A stretch of 64,000 nucleotides of DNA, from assembly GCF_002909375.1 (NCBI RefSeq), contig NZ_PPXD01000007.1, positions 124,001-188,000 on the forward strand, given 5' to 3'. The notes below the pieces were generated by a model. It saw nothing but the letters and a program-made list of their open reading frames with translations, was not told where the DNA came from and made no database searches. Below are positions 23,460 to 32,014 of the stretch, one piece after another (position 1 is the stretch's first letter; each line of letters begins with the position of its first letter). The translations under genes were made by a program, and so were the position numbers. Origin of the DNA: Cryobacterium zongtaii. Lineage in GTDB: Bacteria; Actinomycetota; Actinomycetes; Actinomycetales; Microbacteriaceae.

Positions 23460-25157
23460 GTGAGCTTCACCGCACCCATCCAGCTGCCCGGGTTGACCCT
23501 CGATCCAAGGTGGTACCGTCGCGCGGTGTTCTATGAGGTGATGGTCCGGTCATTCCTCGACAGCAACGCGGATGGCACCGGGGACCTGTCCGGGCTGATA
23601 TCGAAGCTGGACTACCTGCAGTGGCTGGGTATCGACGCGCTGTGGATCCCACCGTTCTTCACGTCCCCGCTGCGTGACGGCGGCTACGACGTGGCCGACT
23701 ACCGCACGATCCTGCCTGAGTTCGGCACACTCGACGAGTTCAAGGAACTCGTCACGAAGGCGCACGAGCGCAACATGCGCATCGTCATCGACCTGCCGCT
23801 CAACCACACCTCCGACCAGCACCCGTGGTTCCAACAATCCAGGCAGCAGCCCGACGGAGAGTTCGGTGACTTCTATGTGTGGAGCGACGACGACGGCAAG
23901 TACCCGGACATCCGGATCATCTTCACGGACACCGAGGACTCGAACTGGGCTTTCGACTCCGTCCGGCGTCAGTTCTACTTCCACAGGTTCTTCTCCCACC
24001 AGCCCGACCTGAACTACGACAACCCGGCCGTGCACGACGCAATCCTCGGCGTGGTCCGGTACTGGCTGGACCTGGGCGTTGACGGGTTCAGGTTGGACGC
24101 GATCCCCTATCTGTACGAGTCGGACGAGGGCAACGGCGAGGGCGAGCCGCTGACGCACGAGTTCATCAGACGGCTGCGGGCCATTGTGGACCGGGACTAT
24201 CCGGGGCGCATCATGATCGCCGAAGCCAACCAGTGGCCGCGGGAGGTGGCCGCCTTCTTCGGTACCGAGGATGAGCCGGAGTGCCACATGGCCTTCGACT
24301 TCCCGGTGATGCCCAGGATCTTCTATTCGCTGCGCTCCCAGCGCGCCGATGAGCTCGTGCGGGTGCTCTCCGAAACGACCGACATCCCCGAGGGCGCCGG
24401 CTGGGCGGTATTCCTGCGCAACCACGACGAACTCACCCTGGAGATGGTCAGCGAGCAGTACCGGCAGGCGATGTACGGCTGGTACGCCTACGACCCACGC
24501 ATGCGCGCCAATATCGGTATCCGCCGTCGCCTGGCACCGCTGCTGGACAACAGCCGCTCGGAACTCGAACTGGCCCACGCCCTGCTGTTCTCCCTGCCGG
24601 GGAGCCCGTTTTTGTACTACGGCGATGAGATCGGGATGGGCGACAACATCTGGCTGCCCGACCGGGACAGCTCCCGCACGCCGATGCAGTGGACACCGGA
24701 CCGCAACGGCGGGTTCTCGGCGGCGGACCCCGGCAAGTTGTACCTGCCGGTTGTGCAGTCACTGGTCTACAACTTCGGCCAGACCAACGTCGAATCCCAC
24801 CTCGCGCAGTCCGGTTCGCTGCTGCACTGGATCCGCAACGTCATCCACGTACGCACCAACCATCCAGCGTTCGGGTTGGGGTCGCTCACCGTGCTGTCCA
24901 CCGATCACGAGTCCATCCTGGCGTTCACCAGGGTGTACGCCGGTTCGGGGTCGAGCTTCGGCGACCAGCCGGAGACCCTGCTCTGCGTGTTCAGTTTCGC
25001 GCACAACCCCGTCGCGTTCCGGATCCAGGAACCCGACCTGGCGGGCACCCGGCTCTACGACATCTTCGGCGGGGCCGTGTTCCCCTCCTTCGACGAGGAG
25101 GGCGGGCTCACCCTCACCCTGGGTGCGCAGAGCTTTTACTGGTTGCACTGCGGCTGA
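23460..25157 (+). CDS. treS: Maltose alpha-D-glucosyltransferase / trehalose synthase
   Basis: A 565-residue GH13 enzyme that interconverts maltose and trehalose. The catalytic triad is visible: nucleophile D213 in GFRLDAIPYL, acid/base E255 in MIAEANQW and D323 in LRNHDELTL. LPLNHTSDQHPWFQ and WTPDRNGGFS are TreS signatures. There is no fused maltokinase domain, and neither pep2 nor glgE is in the window, although glgA and glgC are close. GTG start at 23460 after GGAAGGAA. Probably a stress or compatible-solute gene. Confidence 0.95.
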   Translation: MSFTAPIQLPGLTLDPRWYRRAVFYEVMVRSFLDSNADGTGDLSGLISKLDYLQWLGIDALWIPPFFTSPLRDGGYDVADYRTILPEFGTLDEFKELVTKAHERNMRIVIDLPLNHTSDQHPWFQQSRQQPDGEFGDFYVWSDDDGKYPDIRIIFTDTEDSNWAFDSVRRQFYFHRFFSHQPDLNYDNPAVHDAILGVVRYWLDLGVDGFRLDAIPYLYESDEGNGEGEPLTHEFIRRLRAIVDRDYPGRIMIAEANQWPREVAAFFGTEDEPECHMAFDFPVMPRIFYSLRSQRADELVRVLSETTDIPEGAGWAVFLRNHDELTLEMVSEQYRQAMYGWYAYDPRMRANIGIRRRLAPLLDNSRSELELAHALLFSLPGSPFLYYGDEIGMGDNIWLPDRDSSRTPMQWTPDRNGGFSAADPGKLYLPVVQSLVYNFGQTNVESHLAQSGSLLHWIRNVIHVRTNHPAFGLGSLTVLSTDHESILAFTRVYAGSGSSFGDQPETLLCVFSFAHNPVAFRIQEPDLAGTRLYDIFGGAVFPSFDEEGGLTLTLGAQSFYWLHCG

Positions 25158-25168
25158 CCGGAGGGCGC

Positions 25169-25203
25169 AAAAAAAGGGCGACCTGCCTCAGCAGGTCGCC
25201 CTT
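25169..25203 (-). terminator. Rho-independent terminator of rpmE2
   Basis: A 13-bp perfect stem (25174-25186 with 25191-25203) with a CTCA loop. The A-run on the plus strand (25169-25175) reads as a T-run on the minus strand, so it terminates rpmE2. The same hairpin lies 12 bp after treS and might also stop that transcript, though no T-run follows on the plus strand. Confidence 0.9.
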
Positions 25204-25222
25204 CAGGCGTAATGCGGCGTGG

Positions 25223-25474
25223 TTACTTGCCGAAGCCCTTGTAGCGCGAGTTGAACTTCTCCACGCGTCCGGCGGAGTCCATGATGCGCTGCTTGCCCGT
25301 GTAGAACGGGTGCGACTCGGAGGAGATTTCCACGTCGATGACCGGGTACGTGGTGCCGTCTTCCCACTCGATGGTCTTCGAGCTGGAGACCGTCGAACGG
25401 GTAAGGAACGTCGCACCCGACGCGAGGTCGCGGAAGACCACGGGAGCGTATGTGGGGTGAATGTCAGACTTCAT
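25223..25474 (-). CDS. rpmE2: Ribosomal protein bL31 type B
   Basis: An 83-residue large-subunit protein. It has [26 protein letters not shown] and the bL31 ending HPFYTGKQR...[10 protein letters not shown]. The zinc-binding CxxC motif of the type A paralogue is absent, making this the zinc-independent B form, which in many bacteria is induced under zinc limitation. No clear Zur box was found upstream. ATG at 25474 preceded by AAGGAAG. The in-frame upstream extension lacks any bL31 similarity. Confidence 0.96.
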   Translation of the reverse strand: MKSDIHPTYAPVVFRDLASGATFLTRSTVSSSKTIEWEDGTTYPVIDVEISSESHPFYTGKQRIMDSAGRVEKFNSRYKGFGK

Positions 25475-25607
25475 GGAGACTTCCTTGTTGCGTTTCGATG
25501 GGTGGGATCTGGCTCGCCGGTTGCGGCAGAAAAGTGTATCGGTCACGAGGACCAGCTACCGAGTTTAGCAGAATCTTGAGGCCGGGAGTGGCCAGACGCT
25601 GGAAAGC

Positions 25608-26390
25608 TCAGATTGCGCGTGCCGCGTAGCGTCCGTCGGTCTCGGTGAGTTCGATCGGGAGACCGAACGCCTCGGTGAGAGTGTCGGAGGTCAGCGCCTC
25701 GGCCAGGGGGCCCGCGCTGACGACCTTGCCGCCGGCAAGCAGCAGCACGTGGGTGAATCCACGCGGGATTTCCTCCACGTGGTGGGTGACCATGATGATG
25801 GCCGGGGAGTTGGGCTCGCTCGCGTATCCGCTGAGCAGGCGCAGCAGTTCTTCCCTGGCACCGAGGTCGAGGCTGGCGGCCGGTTCGTCCAGAAGCAGGA
25901 TCTCCGGGTCGGTCATGATGGACCTGGCGATCTGCACCCGCTTCTGCTCGCCGTCGCTGAGGGTGCCGAACTTACGGTCGGCGAGGTGATCCAGCTTCCA
26001 TTCGCCGAGGACGCGCTGGGCGCGACGCTCGTCGATCTCCTCGTATTCCTCGTTCCAGCGGCCGGTGACCGAGTATGCGGCGGTCATCACCACGTTCAGA
26101 ACGGTCTCACCGGCGGGCACCCGGCGGGCCATGGCGGTGGACGCGAAGCCGATCCGCGGACGCAGTTCGAACAGGTCGCTACCGCCCAGCGGCTCTTCGA
26201 GGACCTCGGCCGTTCCCTGGGAGGGATGGATGAGCGCGGCCGCGATCTGCAGCGTGGTGGTCTTACCGGCACCGTTGGGGCCCAGGATCACCCAGCGCTG
26301 ATCGCCGTCGACGCTCCAATCCACTGAGTCCAGGATGGTTGTGCCACCCCGGACGACGGAAACTCCGGTGAAGTGAAGAACGTTGACCAT
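25608..26390 (-). CDS. ABC transporter ATP-binding protein (orphan)
   Basis: A 260-residue single ABC ATPase with Walker [10 protein letters not shown] (about 37-45), signature [12 protein letters not shown], Walker [15 protein letters not shown] and switch His in VTHHVEEI. No permease or binding protein gene is adjacent. Homology type is the ModF/iron-siderophore-like group; substrate cannot be named. It lies 40 bp downstream of glgA on the same strand and may be read from the glgA promoter. Confidence 0.9.
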   Translation of the reverse strand: MVNVLHFTGVSVVRGGTTILDSVDWSVDGDQRWVILGPNGAGKTTTLQIAAALIHPSQGTAEVLEEPLGGSDLFELRPRIGFASTAMARRVPAGETVLNVVMTAAYSVTGRWNEEYEEIDERRAQRVLGEWKLDHLADRKFGTLSDGEQKRVQIARSIMTDPEILLLDEPAASLDLGAREELLRLLSGYASEPNSPAIIMVTHHVEEIPRGFTHVLLLAGGKVVSAGPLAEALTSDTLTEAFGLPIELTETDGRYAARAI

Positions 26391-26430
26391 ACAGCCATGT
26401 TATCGGGCGCCGCCCGGGCCCCCGGTCACG

Positions 26431-27612
26431 CTAGAGCAGCGCGGCGTAAATCTCCCGAGTGCTCGCGGCGATCTGACCCCAACTGAACATTTCCTCAGCA
26501 CGCACTCGGCCGGCGCGGCCCATCTGCGCCGCCAGGGCGGGGTCGGCCAACACCTCGGTGAGGGTCCGGGCCAGATCGGACACGAAGATGTCAGGGTCGG
26601 TCGGGGTGCCGGTGCCGTCGGTGAGCTGGTTGATCGGTACCAGACGTCCCGTCACGCCATCCGCCACGACCTCGGGGATGCCGCCGGTTGCGGTGCCGAC
26701 GACGGGCAGACCGCAGGCCATGGCTTCAAGGTTAACGATGCCCAGCGGCTCGTACACCGACGGGCAGACGAAAACGGTTCCGGCGGTGAGCACGGCCGAC
26801 AGTTCGTGCTGCGGAAGCAGCCTGTCGATCCACACCACACCGGAACGTTCGCGTTGCAGAGCCTCGACCAGCTCGGTCACCTCGGCGAGGATGCCGGGGG
26901 TGTCGGGGGCGCCGGCACACAGCACGAGCTGCACCTCCGGCGGCAGCAGGGCGGCCGCACGCAACAGGTACGGCAGACCCTTCTGGCGGGTGATCCGGCC
27001 GACGAACACGACGGAAGGCCGGTCGGGATCGATCCCCAGGGCGCGAACGACGTCATCGTCGGTGGTCGGCTTCCACCGGTCGAGGTCGATGCCGTTGTAG
27101 ACAACGTGCACCCGCGACTCATCCAGCGCCGGGTAGCTGCGGAGGATGTCGGCGCGCATTCCGCCGCTGACAGCGATGACGGCATCCGCCGCCTCGAAGG
27201 CGGTCTTCTCGATCCAGCTCGACACGCGGTAGCCGCCGCCGAGCTGCTCGGCCTTCCACGGGCGCAGCGGTTCGAGGCTGTGCGCCGTGACGACGTGGGG
27301 CACGCCGTGCAGCAGCTTGGCGATGTGGCCGGCACCGTTGGCGTACCAGGTGTGCGAGTGCACCACATCGGCGCCCTGCACGTCCTGGGCCATCTGCAGG
27401 TCCACGCCGAGCGTGGTCAGTGTGGCATTGGCGTCGGCGAGTTCGGCCGGGACGCCGTAGGCGACGGTGTCGGCTTCGGCCCGCTGAGCACCGAAACACC
27501 GCACGGTGACATCGATGTCGGTACGGAGGGCCTTGACCAGCTCGGCGACGTGGACGCCGGCTCCTCCGTAGATCTCGGGCGGGTATTCCTTGGTAAGCAG
27601 ATCGACGCGCAT
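26431..27612 (-). CDS. glgA: Glycogen synthase (actinobacterial GlgA/GlgM type, GT4)
   Basis: A 393-residue GT-B glycosyltransferase. [19 protein letters not shown] is the actinobacterial glycogen synthase start; [14 protein letters not shown] and the EX7E in [16 protein letters not shown] form the ADP-glucose site. In mycobacteria this protein makes maltose-1-phosphate from ADP-glucose for GlgE. ATG at 27612. It is divergent from glgC, which makes its ADP-glucose substrate, with an 81-bp shared promoter region. Confidence 0.94.
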   Translation of the reverse strand: MRVDLLTKEYPPEIYGGAGVHVAELVKALRTDIDVTVRCFGAQRAEADTVAYGVPAELADANATLTTLGVDLQMAQDVQGADVVHSHTWYANGAGHIAKLLHGVPHVVTAHSLEPLRPWKAEQLGGGYRVSSWIEKTAFEAADAVIAVSGGMRADILRSYPALDESRVHVVYNGIDLDRWKPTTDDDVVRALGIDPDRPSVVFVGRITRQKGLPYLLRAAALLPPEVQLVLCAGAPDTPGILAEVTELVEALQRERSGVVWIDRLLPQHELSAVLTAGTVFVCPSVYEPLGIVNLEAMACGLPVVGTATGGIPEVVADGVTGRLVPINQLTDGTGTPTDPDIFVSDLARTLTEVLADPALAAQMGRAGRVRAEEMFSWGQIAASTREIYAALL

Positions 27613-27693
27613 GCAGTAAAACTAGCGCAGGCTGAACGACGGACACACCCCCACCCGCTGGTCGTTCCCCCCGTATGGCCCTACTGTGAAGGT

Positions 27694-28938
27694 ATGAAGG
27701 CCAAGAAGATCTTTGGAATCGTTCTCGCAGGCGGCGAGGGGAAACGGCTGATGCCGTTGACCGAAGACCGCGCTAAGCCAGCTGTACCGTTTGGAGGGCA
27801 TTACCGTCTGATCGACTTCGCGCTGTCGAACCTGATCAACTCCGGTGTCACCCAGATCGTCGTGCTCACCCAGTACAAGTCGCACAGCCTCGACCGCCAC
27901 GTCTCGCAGACTTGGCACGTGTCCGGGGGCCTGTTCAACTCTTACATCGCCTCGGTCCCGGCCCAGCAGCGGCTCGGTAAGCGCTGGTTCAGCGGCTCGG
28001 CCGACGCCATCCTGCAGAGCCTGAACCTCATCCACGATGAGAAGCCCGACATCGTCGTCGTGGTCGGTGCCGACCACGTCTACCGGATGGACTTCTCACA
28101 GATGATCGAGGCGCACATCGCGTCCGGTGCGCAGGCGACCGTCGCCGCCATCCGCCAGCCGATCGGCCTGGCCGACCAGTTCGGCGTCATCGAAGTGGAT
28201 GCCGCCACCCCGGACCGGATCAAGGACTTCCTGGAGAAGCCCAAGGACGCCGTCGGGCTCGCCGACGCGCCGCACGAGGTCTTCGCCTCGATGGGCAACT
28301 ACGTCTTCAACGCCGATGCCCTGATCGAGGCCGTGCGCCGCGACGGCGAACGCACCGATTCCAGCCATGACATGGGTGGCGACATCGTTCCCGACTTCGT
28401 CTCACGTGGTGAGGCCGGTGTATACGACCTGCAGCGCAACGACGTGCCGGGGTCGACCGACCGCGACCGCTATTACTGGCGCGACGTGGGCACCATCGAC
28501 TCGTTCTTCGAGGCCCACCAGGACCTGATCTCCGCCCTGCCGGTGTTCAACCTGTACAACCAGAGCTGGCCGATCTTCAGCCAGCAGCTGAACTCTCCGC
28601 CGGCCAAGTTCGTGCGCGACAGCAAGGGCTCCCTCGGTACCGCCATCGACTCCATAGTGTCGCTGGGCTGCGTCATCTCCGGCGCGCACCTGGAACGCAG
28701 CGTCGTCGGCCCGTGGGCCGTCATCGACTCCGGCGCCCACGTGGTGGACTCGATCGTGTTCGACAGGGTGCAGATTCGTCCGGGCGCCGTCGTGCACCGC
28801 GCCATCCTCGACAAGGACGTCATCGTTGCGGAGGGCGCCGCCATCGGCGTCGACCGGGACCGTGACCTCGCGCGGGGCTTCAGCGTCACCGAATCCGGGA
28901 TCACCGTGGTCGGCAAGGGCGTGCACGTCCACCCGTGA
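27694..28938 (+). CDS. glgC: Glucose-1-phosphate adenylyltransferase
   Basis: A 414-residue enzyme that makes ADP-glucose from ATP and glucose-1-phosphate. The nucleotide-binding loop [13 protein letters not shown] is near residues 11-23, with AKPAVPFGG and GADHVYRMD following. The C-terminal left-handed beta-helix hexapeptides ([15 protein letters not shown]) are visible. ATG at 27694 matches the family N-terminus; a much longer open frame upstream crosses glgA antisense and is not real. The stop overlaps the serB GTG by GTGA. Confidence 0.96.
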   Translation: MKAKKIFGIVLAGGEGKRLMPLTEDRAKPAVPFGGHYRLIDFALSNLINSGVTQIVVLTQYKSHSLDRHVSQTWHVSGGLFNSYIASVPAQQRLGKRWFSGSADAILQSLNLIHDEKPDIVVVVGADHVYRMDFSQMIEAHIASGAQATVAAIRQPIGLADQFGVIEVDAATPDRIKDFLEKPKDAVGLADAPHEVFASMGNYVFNADALIEAVRRDGERTDSSHDMGGDIVPDFVSRGEAGVYDLQRNDVPGSTDRDRYYWRDVGTIDSFFEAHQDLISALPVFNLYNQSWPIFSQQLNSPPAKFVRDSKGSLGTAIDSIVSLGCVISGAHLERSVVGPWAVIDSGAHVVDSIVFDRVQIRPGAVVHRAILDKDVIVAEGAAIGVDRDRDLARGFSVTESGITVVGKGVHVHP

Positions 28939-29582
28939 TCCCTGCAGCCCGATTCCTGGTCGTCCTTGATGCCGATTCGACCCTCATCGAGAACGAAGTC
29001 ATCGAGCTTCTCGCCGACGCGGCCGGTTCCCTCGCCCTGGTGGCCGAGGTGACCGACCGCGCCATGCGCGGCGAGCTTGATTTCGCGGCGAGCCTGCGGC
29101 AGCGGGTGGCCACCCTGGCCGGCCTGTCGACCGATGTCTTCGCCGAGGTGGGCACACTCATCCGCCCCACCACCGGGGTGCACGCGCTCATCGACGGTTT
29201 ACACGCCGGCGGTAGCCGGGTCGGGGTCGTCTCGGGCGGCTTCCACGAACTGCTGGACCCGCTGGCCGAGACCCTGGGCCTCGACCACTGGCGGGCCAAC
29301 CGTCTCGAGGTGCGGGACGGCCGGTTGACCGGCGGTCTGATCGGTCCGATCATCGATGCCACGGCCAAGGCGCACGCGCTCACCGAATGGGCGGCCCTGG
29401 ACGGCATCGACCTGTGCGGGACCGTCGCCGTCGGGGACGGTGCCAACGATCTCACCATGATGCGGGTGGCCGGCCTGGGAGTCGCTTTCAACGCCAAACC
29501 CGTGGTCCGCCGCTCGGCTGACCTGGTCATCGACACCGCCGACCTCAGCCAGATACTGCCGCTGCTGGGTCTGCGCGGCTGA
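28935..29582 (+). CDS. serB: Phosphoserine phosphatase
   Basis: A 215-residue HAD enzyme releasing serine from phosphoserine. [10 protein letters not shown] (nucleophile D12, acid D14), VSGGFHELL (motif II) and [11 protein letters not shown] (motif IV) are the SerB pattern. It lacks the N-terminal ACT domains found in many actinobacterial SerB proteins, so it is a short form. GTG start overlaps the glgC stop by 4 bp, an unusual pairing of serine and glycogen metabolism. Confidence 0.92.
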   Translation: MIPAARFLVVLDADSTLIENEVIELLADAAGSLALVAEVTDRAMRGELDFAASLRQRVATLAGLSTDVFAEVGTLIRPTTGVHALIDGLHAGGSRVGVVSGGFHELLDPLAETLGLDHWRANRLEVRDGRLTGGLIGPIIDATAKAHALTEWAALDGIDLCGTVAVGDGANDLTMMRVAGLGVAFNAKPVVRRSADLVIDTADLSQILPLLGLRG

Positions 29583-29583
29583 C

Positions 29584-29607
29584 CCGACCCGGGGTTGCCC
29601 GGGTCGG
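29584..29607. terminator. Hairpin between convergent serB and fabG
   Basis: Perfect 10-bp stem (29584-29593 with 29598-29607), loop GTTG, starting 2 bp after the serB stop and 30 bp after the fabG stop. No T-run on either side; fits the U-less terminators often seen in actinobacteria. Confidence 0.55.
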
Positions 29608-29636
29608 TCCAGTCGTCTGTAGTCCGCGGCTACGGC

Positions 29637-30347
29637 CTAGTGGCCCATGCCCAGTCCACCGTCGACGGGGATCACGGCGCCGGAGATGTACGCCGCGTCG
29701 TCACCGGCGATCCAACTGACCACCCGGGCGACCTCGCTCGGGGACGCGAACCTGCCGGCCGGGATGTTGCGCTTGTACTCGGCCTGCTGTGCCTCGGGCA
29801 GTGCGGCCGTCATATCGGTCTCGATGAAACCGGGGGCGACGACGTTCGCGGTGATGCCGCGGGCACCGAGTTCGCGGGTGACGGACCGGGCCAGGCCGAC
29901 CAGGCCGCTCTTGGACGACGAGTAGTTGACCTGTCCGGCGGAACCGTAGAGGCCCACGACGCTGGAAATCAGCACGATCCGGCCGAACCTCGCCTTGAGC
30001 ATGCCCTTCGAGGCCCGCTTCACCACCCGGAACGCTCCGCTGAGGTTGGTGTCGATGACCGAGGTGAAGTCCTCCTCCGACATACGCATCAGCAGGGTGT
30101 CCTTGGTGATTCCGGCGTTGGCCACGACGACCTCCACGGGGCCGTAGGCGGCCTCGATTTCGGTGAAGGCGGCGTCGATGGAGGCGTAGTCGGTGACGTC
30201 TGCACGCACGGTGAGGCTTCCGGCCGGGCCTTCGCCCGAGCGGGCGGTGATGGCGACCCTGTGGCCCTTGGCGAGGAATTCCTCGGCGATGGCGTAGCCG
30301 ATGCCGCGGTTGCCTCCCGTTACCAGAACTGTTCGTGCGGTCGCCAT
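29637..30347 (-). CDS. fabG: 3-oxoacyl-ACP reductase
   Basis: A 236-residue classical short-chain dehydrogenase. NADPH-binding TGGNRGIG is at 10-17, NAG at 77-79, and catalytic Ser129, Tyr142, Lys146 form the YxxxK site. The end PVDGGLGMGH is typical of actinobacterial FabG. It reduces the 3-oxo group during fatty acid elongation. ATG at 30347; the leader contains an 18-bp perfect palindrome. Single-gene unit, convergent with serB. Confidence 0.93.
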   Translation of the reverse strand: MATARTVLVTGGNRGIGYAIAEEFLAKGHRVAITARSGEGPAGSLTVRADVTDYASIDAAFTEIEAAYGPVEVVVANAGITKDTLLMRMSEEDFTSVIDTNLSGAFRVVKRASKGMLKARFGRIVLISSVVGLYGSAGQVNYSSSKSGLVGLARSVTRELGARGITANVVAPGFIETDMTAALPEAQQAEYKRNIPAGRFASPSEVARVVSWIAGDDAAYISGAVIPVDGGLGMGH

Positions 30348-30370
30348 GGCGCGGTCCTTTCAGTGGGAAC

Positions 30371-30388
30371 GCCCGCCGATCGGCGGGC
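30371..30388. promoter_or_regulatory. 18-bp perfect palindrome upstream of fabG
   Basis: GCCCGCCGATCGGCGGGC is fully self-complementary and lies 24 bp before the fabG start. It may be a regulator site or a leader hairpin. Confidence 0.4.
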
Positions 30389-30518
30389 ACAGATTCATTT
30401 AGCTTAGAGCGTCCCGTGATCGGACCCGGGGAACGGACAGTGGACGTAGTCTTGAATCAGCGCGCAGACAGGCGTAATGGGACCCCGGACGGTTGAGATC
30501 GTCACCGTCAGTTGAGCG

Positions 30519-30878
30519 ATGGGCATGATGAAGCAGCAGCAGCAGTCGATTACGACGCTCCCTCTGTCGCCGGAGGAGGAGCGGCGACGCCGCATGATCC
30601 GGTACACCGTGACCATGGGTATCCGCATGGTGTGTATCGTGATGATGCTCTTCGTTCAGGGCTGGTGGTTGGTGGTCTGCGCGCTCGGGGCCATCCTGCT
30701 GCCGTACTTCGCGGTCATCGCCGCGAACGTGCATGGCGACCAACGGTCCCAGACCGTGCTGCGTCCCGGCGCGGTGGCCGTGCTCCCCCGCCCCGGCGCG
30801 ACTGGTCCGGATGACAGCAGCACAGACGACAGCAGCGCAGACGACAGCGCTCCACACGACAGCAAGGACCCCCGGTGA
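30519..30878 (+). CDS. DUF3099 family membrane protein
   Basis: A 119-residue protein with two transmembrane helices (about 30-49 and 50-68), typical DUF3099. The N-terminus has a QQQQ run and the C-terminus a five-residue repeat DDSST/DDSSA/DDSAP/HDSKD encoded by a 15-bp tandem repeat that reaches the stop codon. Function unknown. ATG at 30519; ATGs at 30525 and 30528 are alternatives. Its stop overlaps the next gene's GTG. Confidence 0.82.
   Translation: MGMMKQQQQSITTLPLSPEEERRRRMIRYTVTMGIRMVCIVMMLFVQGWWLVVCALGAILLPYFAVIAANVHGDQRSQTVLRPGAVAVLPRPGATGPDDSSTDDSSADDSAPHDSKDPR
30810..30869 (+). repeat. 15-bp in-frame tandem repeat at the end of the DUF3099 gene
   Basis: Four units of gacgacagcagcgca type, in reading frame, ending 6 bp before the stop codon. 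Produces an acidic Asp/Ser-rich C-terminal tail. Confidence 0.85.
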
Positions 30879-31105
30879 TTGGATTCGGCGCAGCACCGGA
30901 AACGACCAGTTGTTCCCGCGCCGGCTGCCGGGACACCGCGCTCTGGCGCCTGGACTGGCGCAATCCCCGCATCCACGCGGAGGACCGGGTCAAGACCTGG
31001 CTGGCCTGCGACGAGCACCTCGAGTTCCTGCGCGACTTTCTCTTGACCCGCGATTTCCCGCTCCGGGTGAGCGCTCTCACTCCCGATGAAGCGGAACCGG
31101 CGTGA
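30875..31105 (+). CDS. Small conserved protein with possible metal-binding Cys/His
   Basis: A 76-residue protein with TSCSRAGCRD near residue 11 and WLACDEH near residue 42: three Cys and a His that could bind zinc (inference). Similar small actinobacterial proteins are found near cytochrome oxidase assembly genes. GTG start and stop both overlap neighbours by GTGA, so it is translated in a tight operon between DUF3099 and SURF1. Function unknown. Confidence 0.75.
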   Translation: MIGFGAAPETTSCSRAGCRDTALWRLDWRNPRIHAEDRVKTWLACDEHLEFLRDFLLTRDFPLRVSALTPDEAEPA

Positions 31106-31944
31106 ACGGCTGGCGATTCCTGCTCTCCAGGCAATGGGCCGGCTACCTCGCGCTCACGATCGTGTTCGCCGTCGTGTGTTCGGGGCTGGGCACCTGGCAG
31201 CTCGCCCGCCGTGCGGAGGCGCAGGCCGAGATCAGCCGGGTGGATGCGAACTTCGACGCCGAGGGGGTGCCCATCACCGAGGCCCTGCCCACGCTGGACT
31301 CCTTCGAGGAATCCCAGAAGTGGTTGCCCGTCACACTGACCGGAACCTATCTCACCGACGAGGAACTCCTCGTGCGCAACCGGCCGCTGAACATCAACCC
31401 GGGATTCGAGGTGCTCACTCCCCTGCTGCTGACCAACGGCGATGTCTTCATCGTCAACCGCGGCTGGATTCCCACCGGCGAAAACCAGAACGCACCGGAC
31501 GCCGTGCCCCAGGCCCCCTCCGGTGAGGTCACCGTGATCGCCCGCCTTAAGCAGGGCGAGCCGTCATTGGCGGGGCGCAGCGCCAGCGGAAACCAGATCG
31601 CCACGATTAACCTGACCGAGATCGCCGACCGCCTCGGCACCGAGACCTACACCGGCGCGTACGGCCTGATGAAATCGGAGGACCCGGCTCCAGCCGACCG
31701 GCCGACGGCCGTCACTCGCCCGGTCCGCGATGAGGGCCCGCACCTCTCCTACGCCTTCCAGTGGTTCGTCTTCGCCCTGATGGCCTTCATCGGTCTCGGC
31801 TGGGCCGCCCGGCAGGAGTATCGCACCGTCAACGCCGACGTCCCGGAGGAGCAGGACCGGGCCGCTGAGCGTGCCCGTCGCCAGGCGGCCAGGCCGCGCA
31901 GCGATGCCGAGATCGAGGACGAGCTGATCGATCAGCGCCCTTAG
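31102..31944 (+). CDS. SURF1 family cytochrome oxidase assembly protein
   Basis: A 280-residue membrane protein with one N-terminal helix (about 14-34, followed by LGTWQLARR, the SURF1 signature), a large extracytoplasmic domain with NRGWIP, and a C-terminal helix (about 213-230, YAFQWFVFALMAF). It assists assembly or heme insertion of aa3-type oxidase. The C-terminus is a charged cytoplasmic tail. Fits functionally with ctaA and ctaB at 39-41 kb. GTG start overlaps the preceding gene. Confidence 0.92.
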   Translation: MNGWRFLLSRQWAGYLALTIVFAVVCSGLGTWQLARRAEAQAEISRVDANFDAEGVPITEALPTLDSFEESQKWLPVTLTGTYLTDEELLVRNRPLNINPGFEVLTPLLLTNGDVFIVNRGWIPTGENQNAPDAVPQAPSGEVTVIARLKQGEPSLAGRSASGNQIATINLTEIADRLGTETYTGAYGLMKSEDPAPADRPTAVTRPVRDEGPHLSYAFQWFVFALMAFIGLGWAARQEYRTVNADVPEEQDRAAERARRQAARPRSDAEIEDELIDQRP

Positions 31945-31967
31945 CCTGGTCAGCTCGCCGGGAAACG

Positions 31968-32003
31968 AAAAAACCCGCCGCCCCGTGAGGGACGGCGGGT
32001 TTT
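31968..32003. terminator. Bidirectional terminator between SURF1 and ABC-F genes
   Basis: Stem of aacccgccg/cggcgggtt extended by ccc/ggg after one C/A mismatch, loop GTGA, flanked by an A-run on one side and a T-run on the other. Serves both convergent genes. Confidence 0.88.
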
Positions 32004-32014
32004 CTTGTGCTGCA

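Noticed and set aside
25169-25203. Hairpin as a treS terminator
   Set aside because: The T-run is on the minus strand, so it primarily terminates rpmE2; a role for treS is only possible.
26383-27693. Long N-terminal extension of the glgC reading frame
   Set aside because: The extension overlaps all of glgA antisense; the true GlgC N-terminus ([14 protein letters not shown]) starts at 27694.
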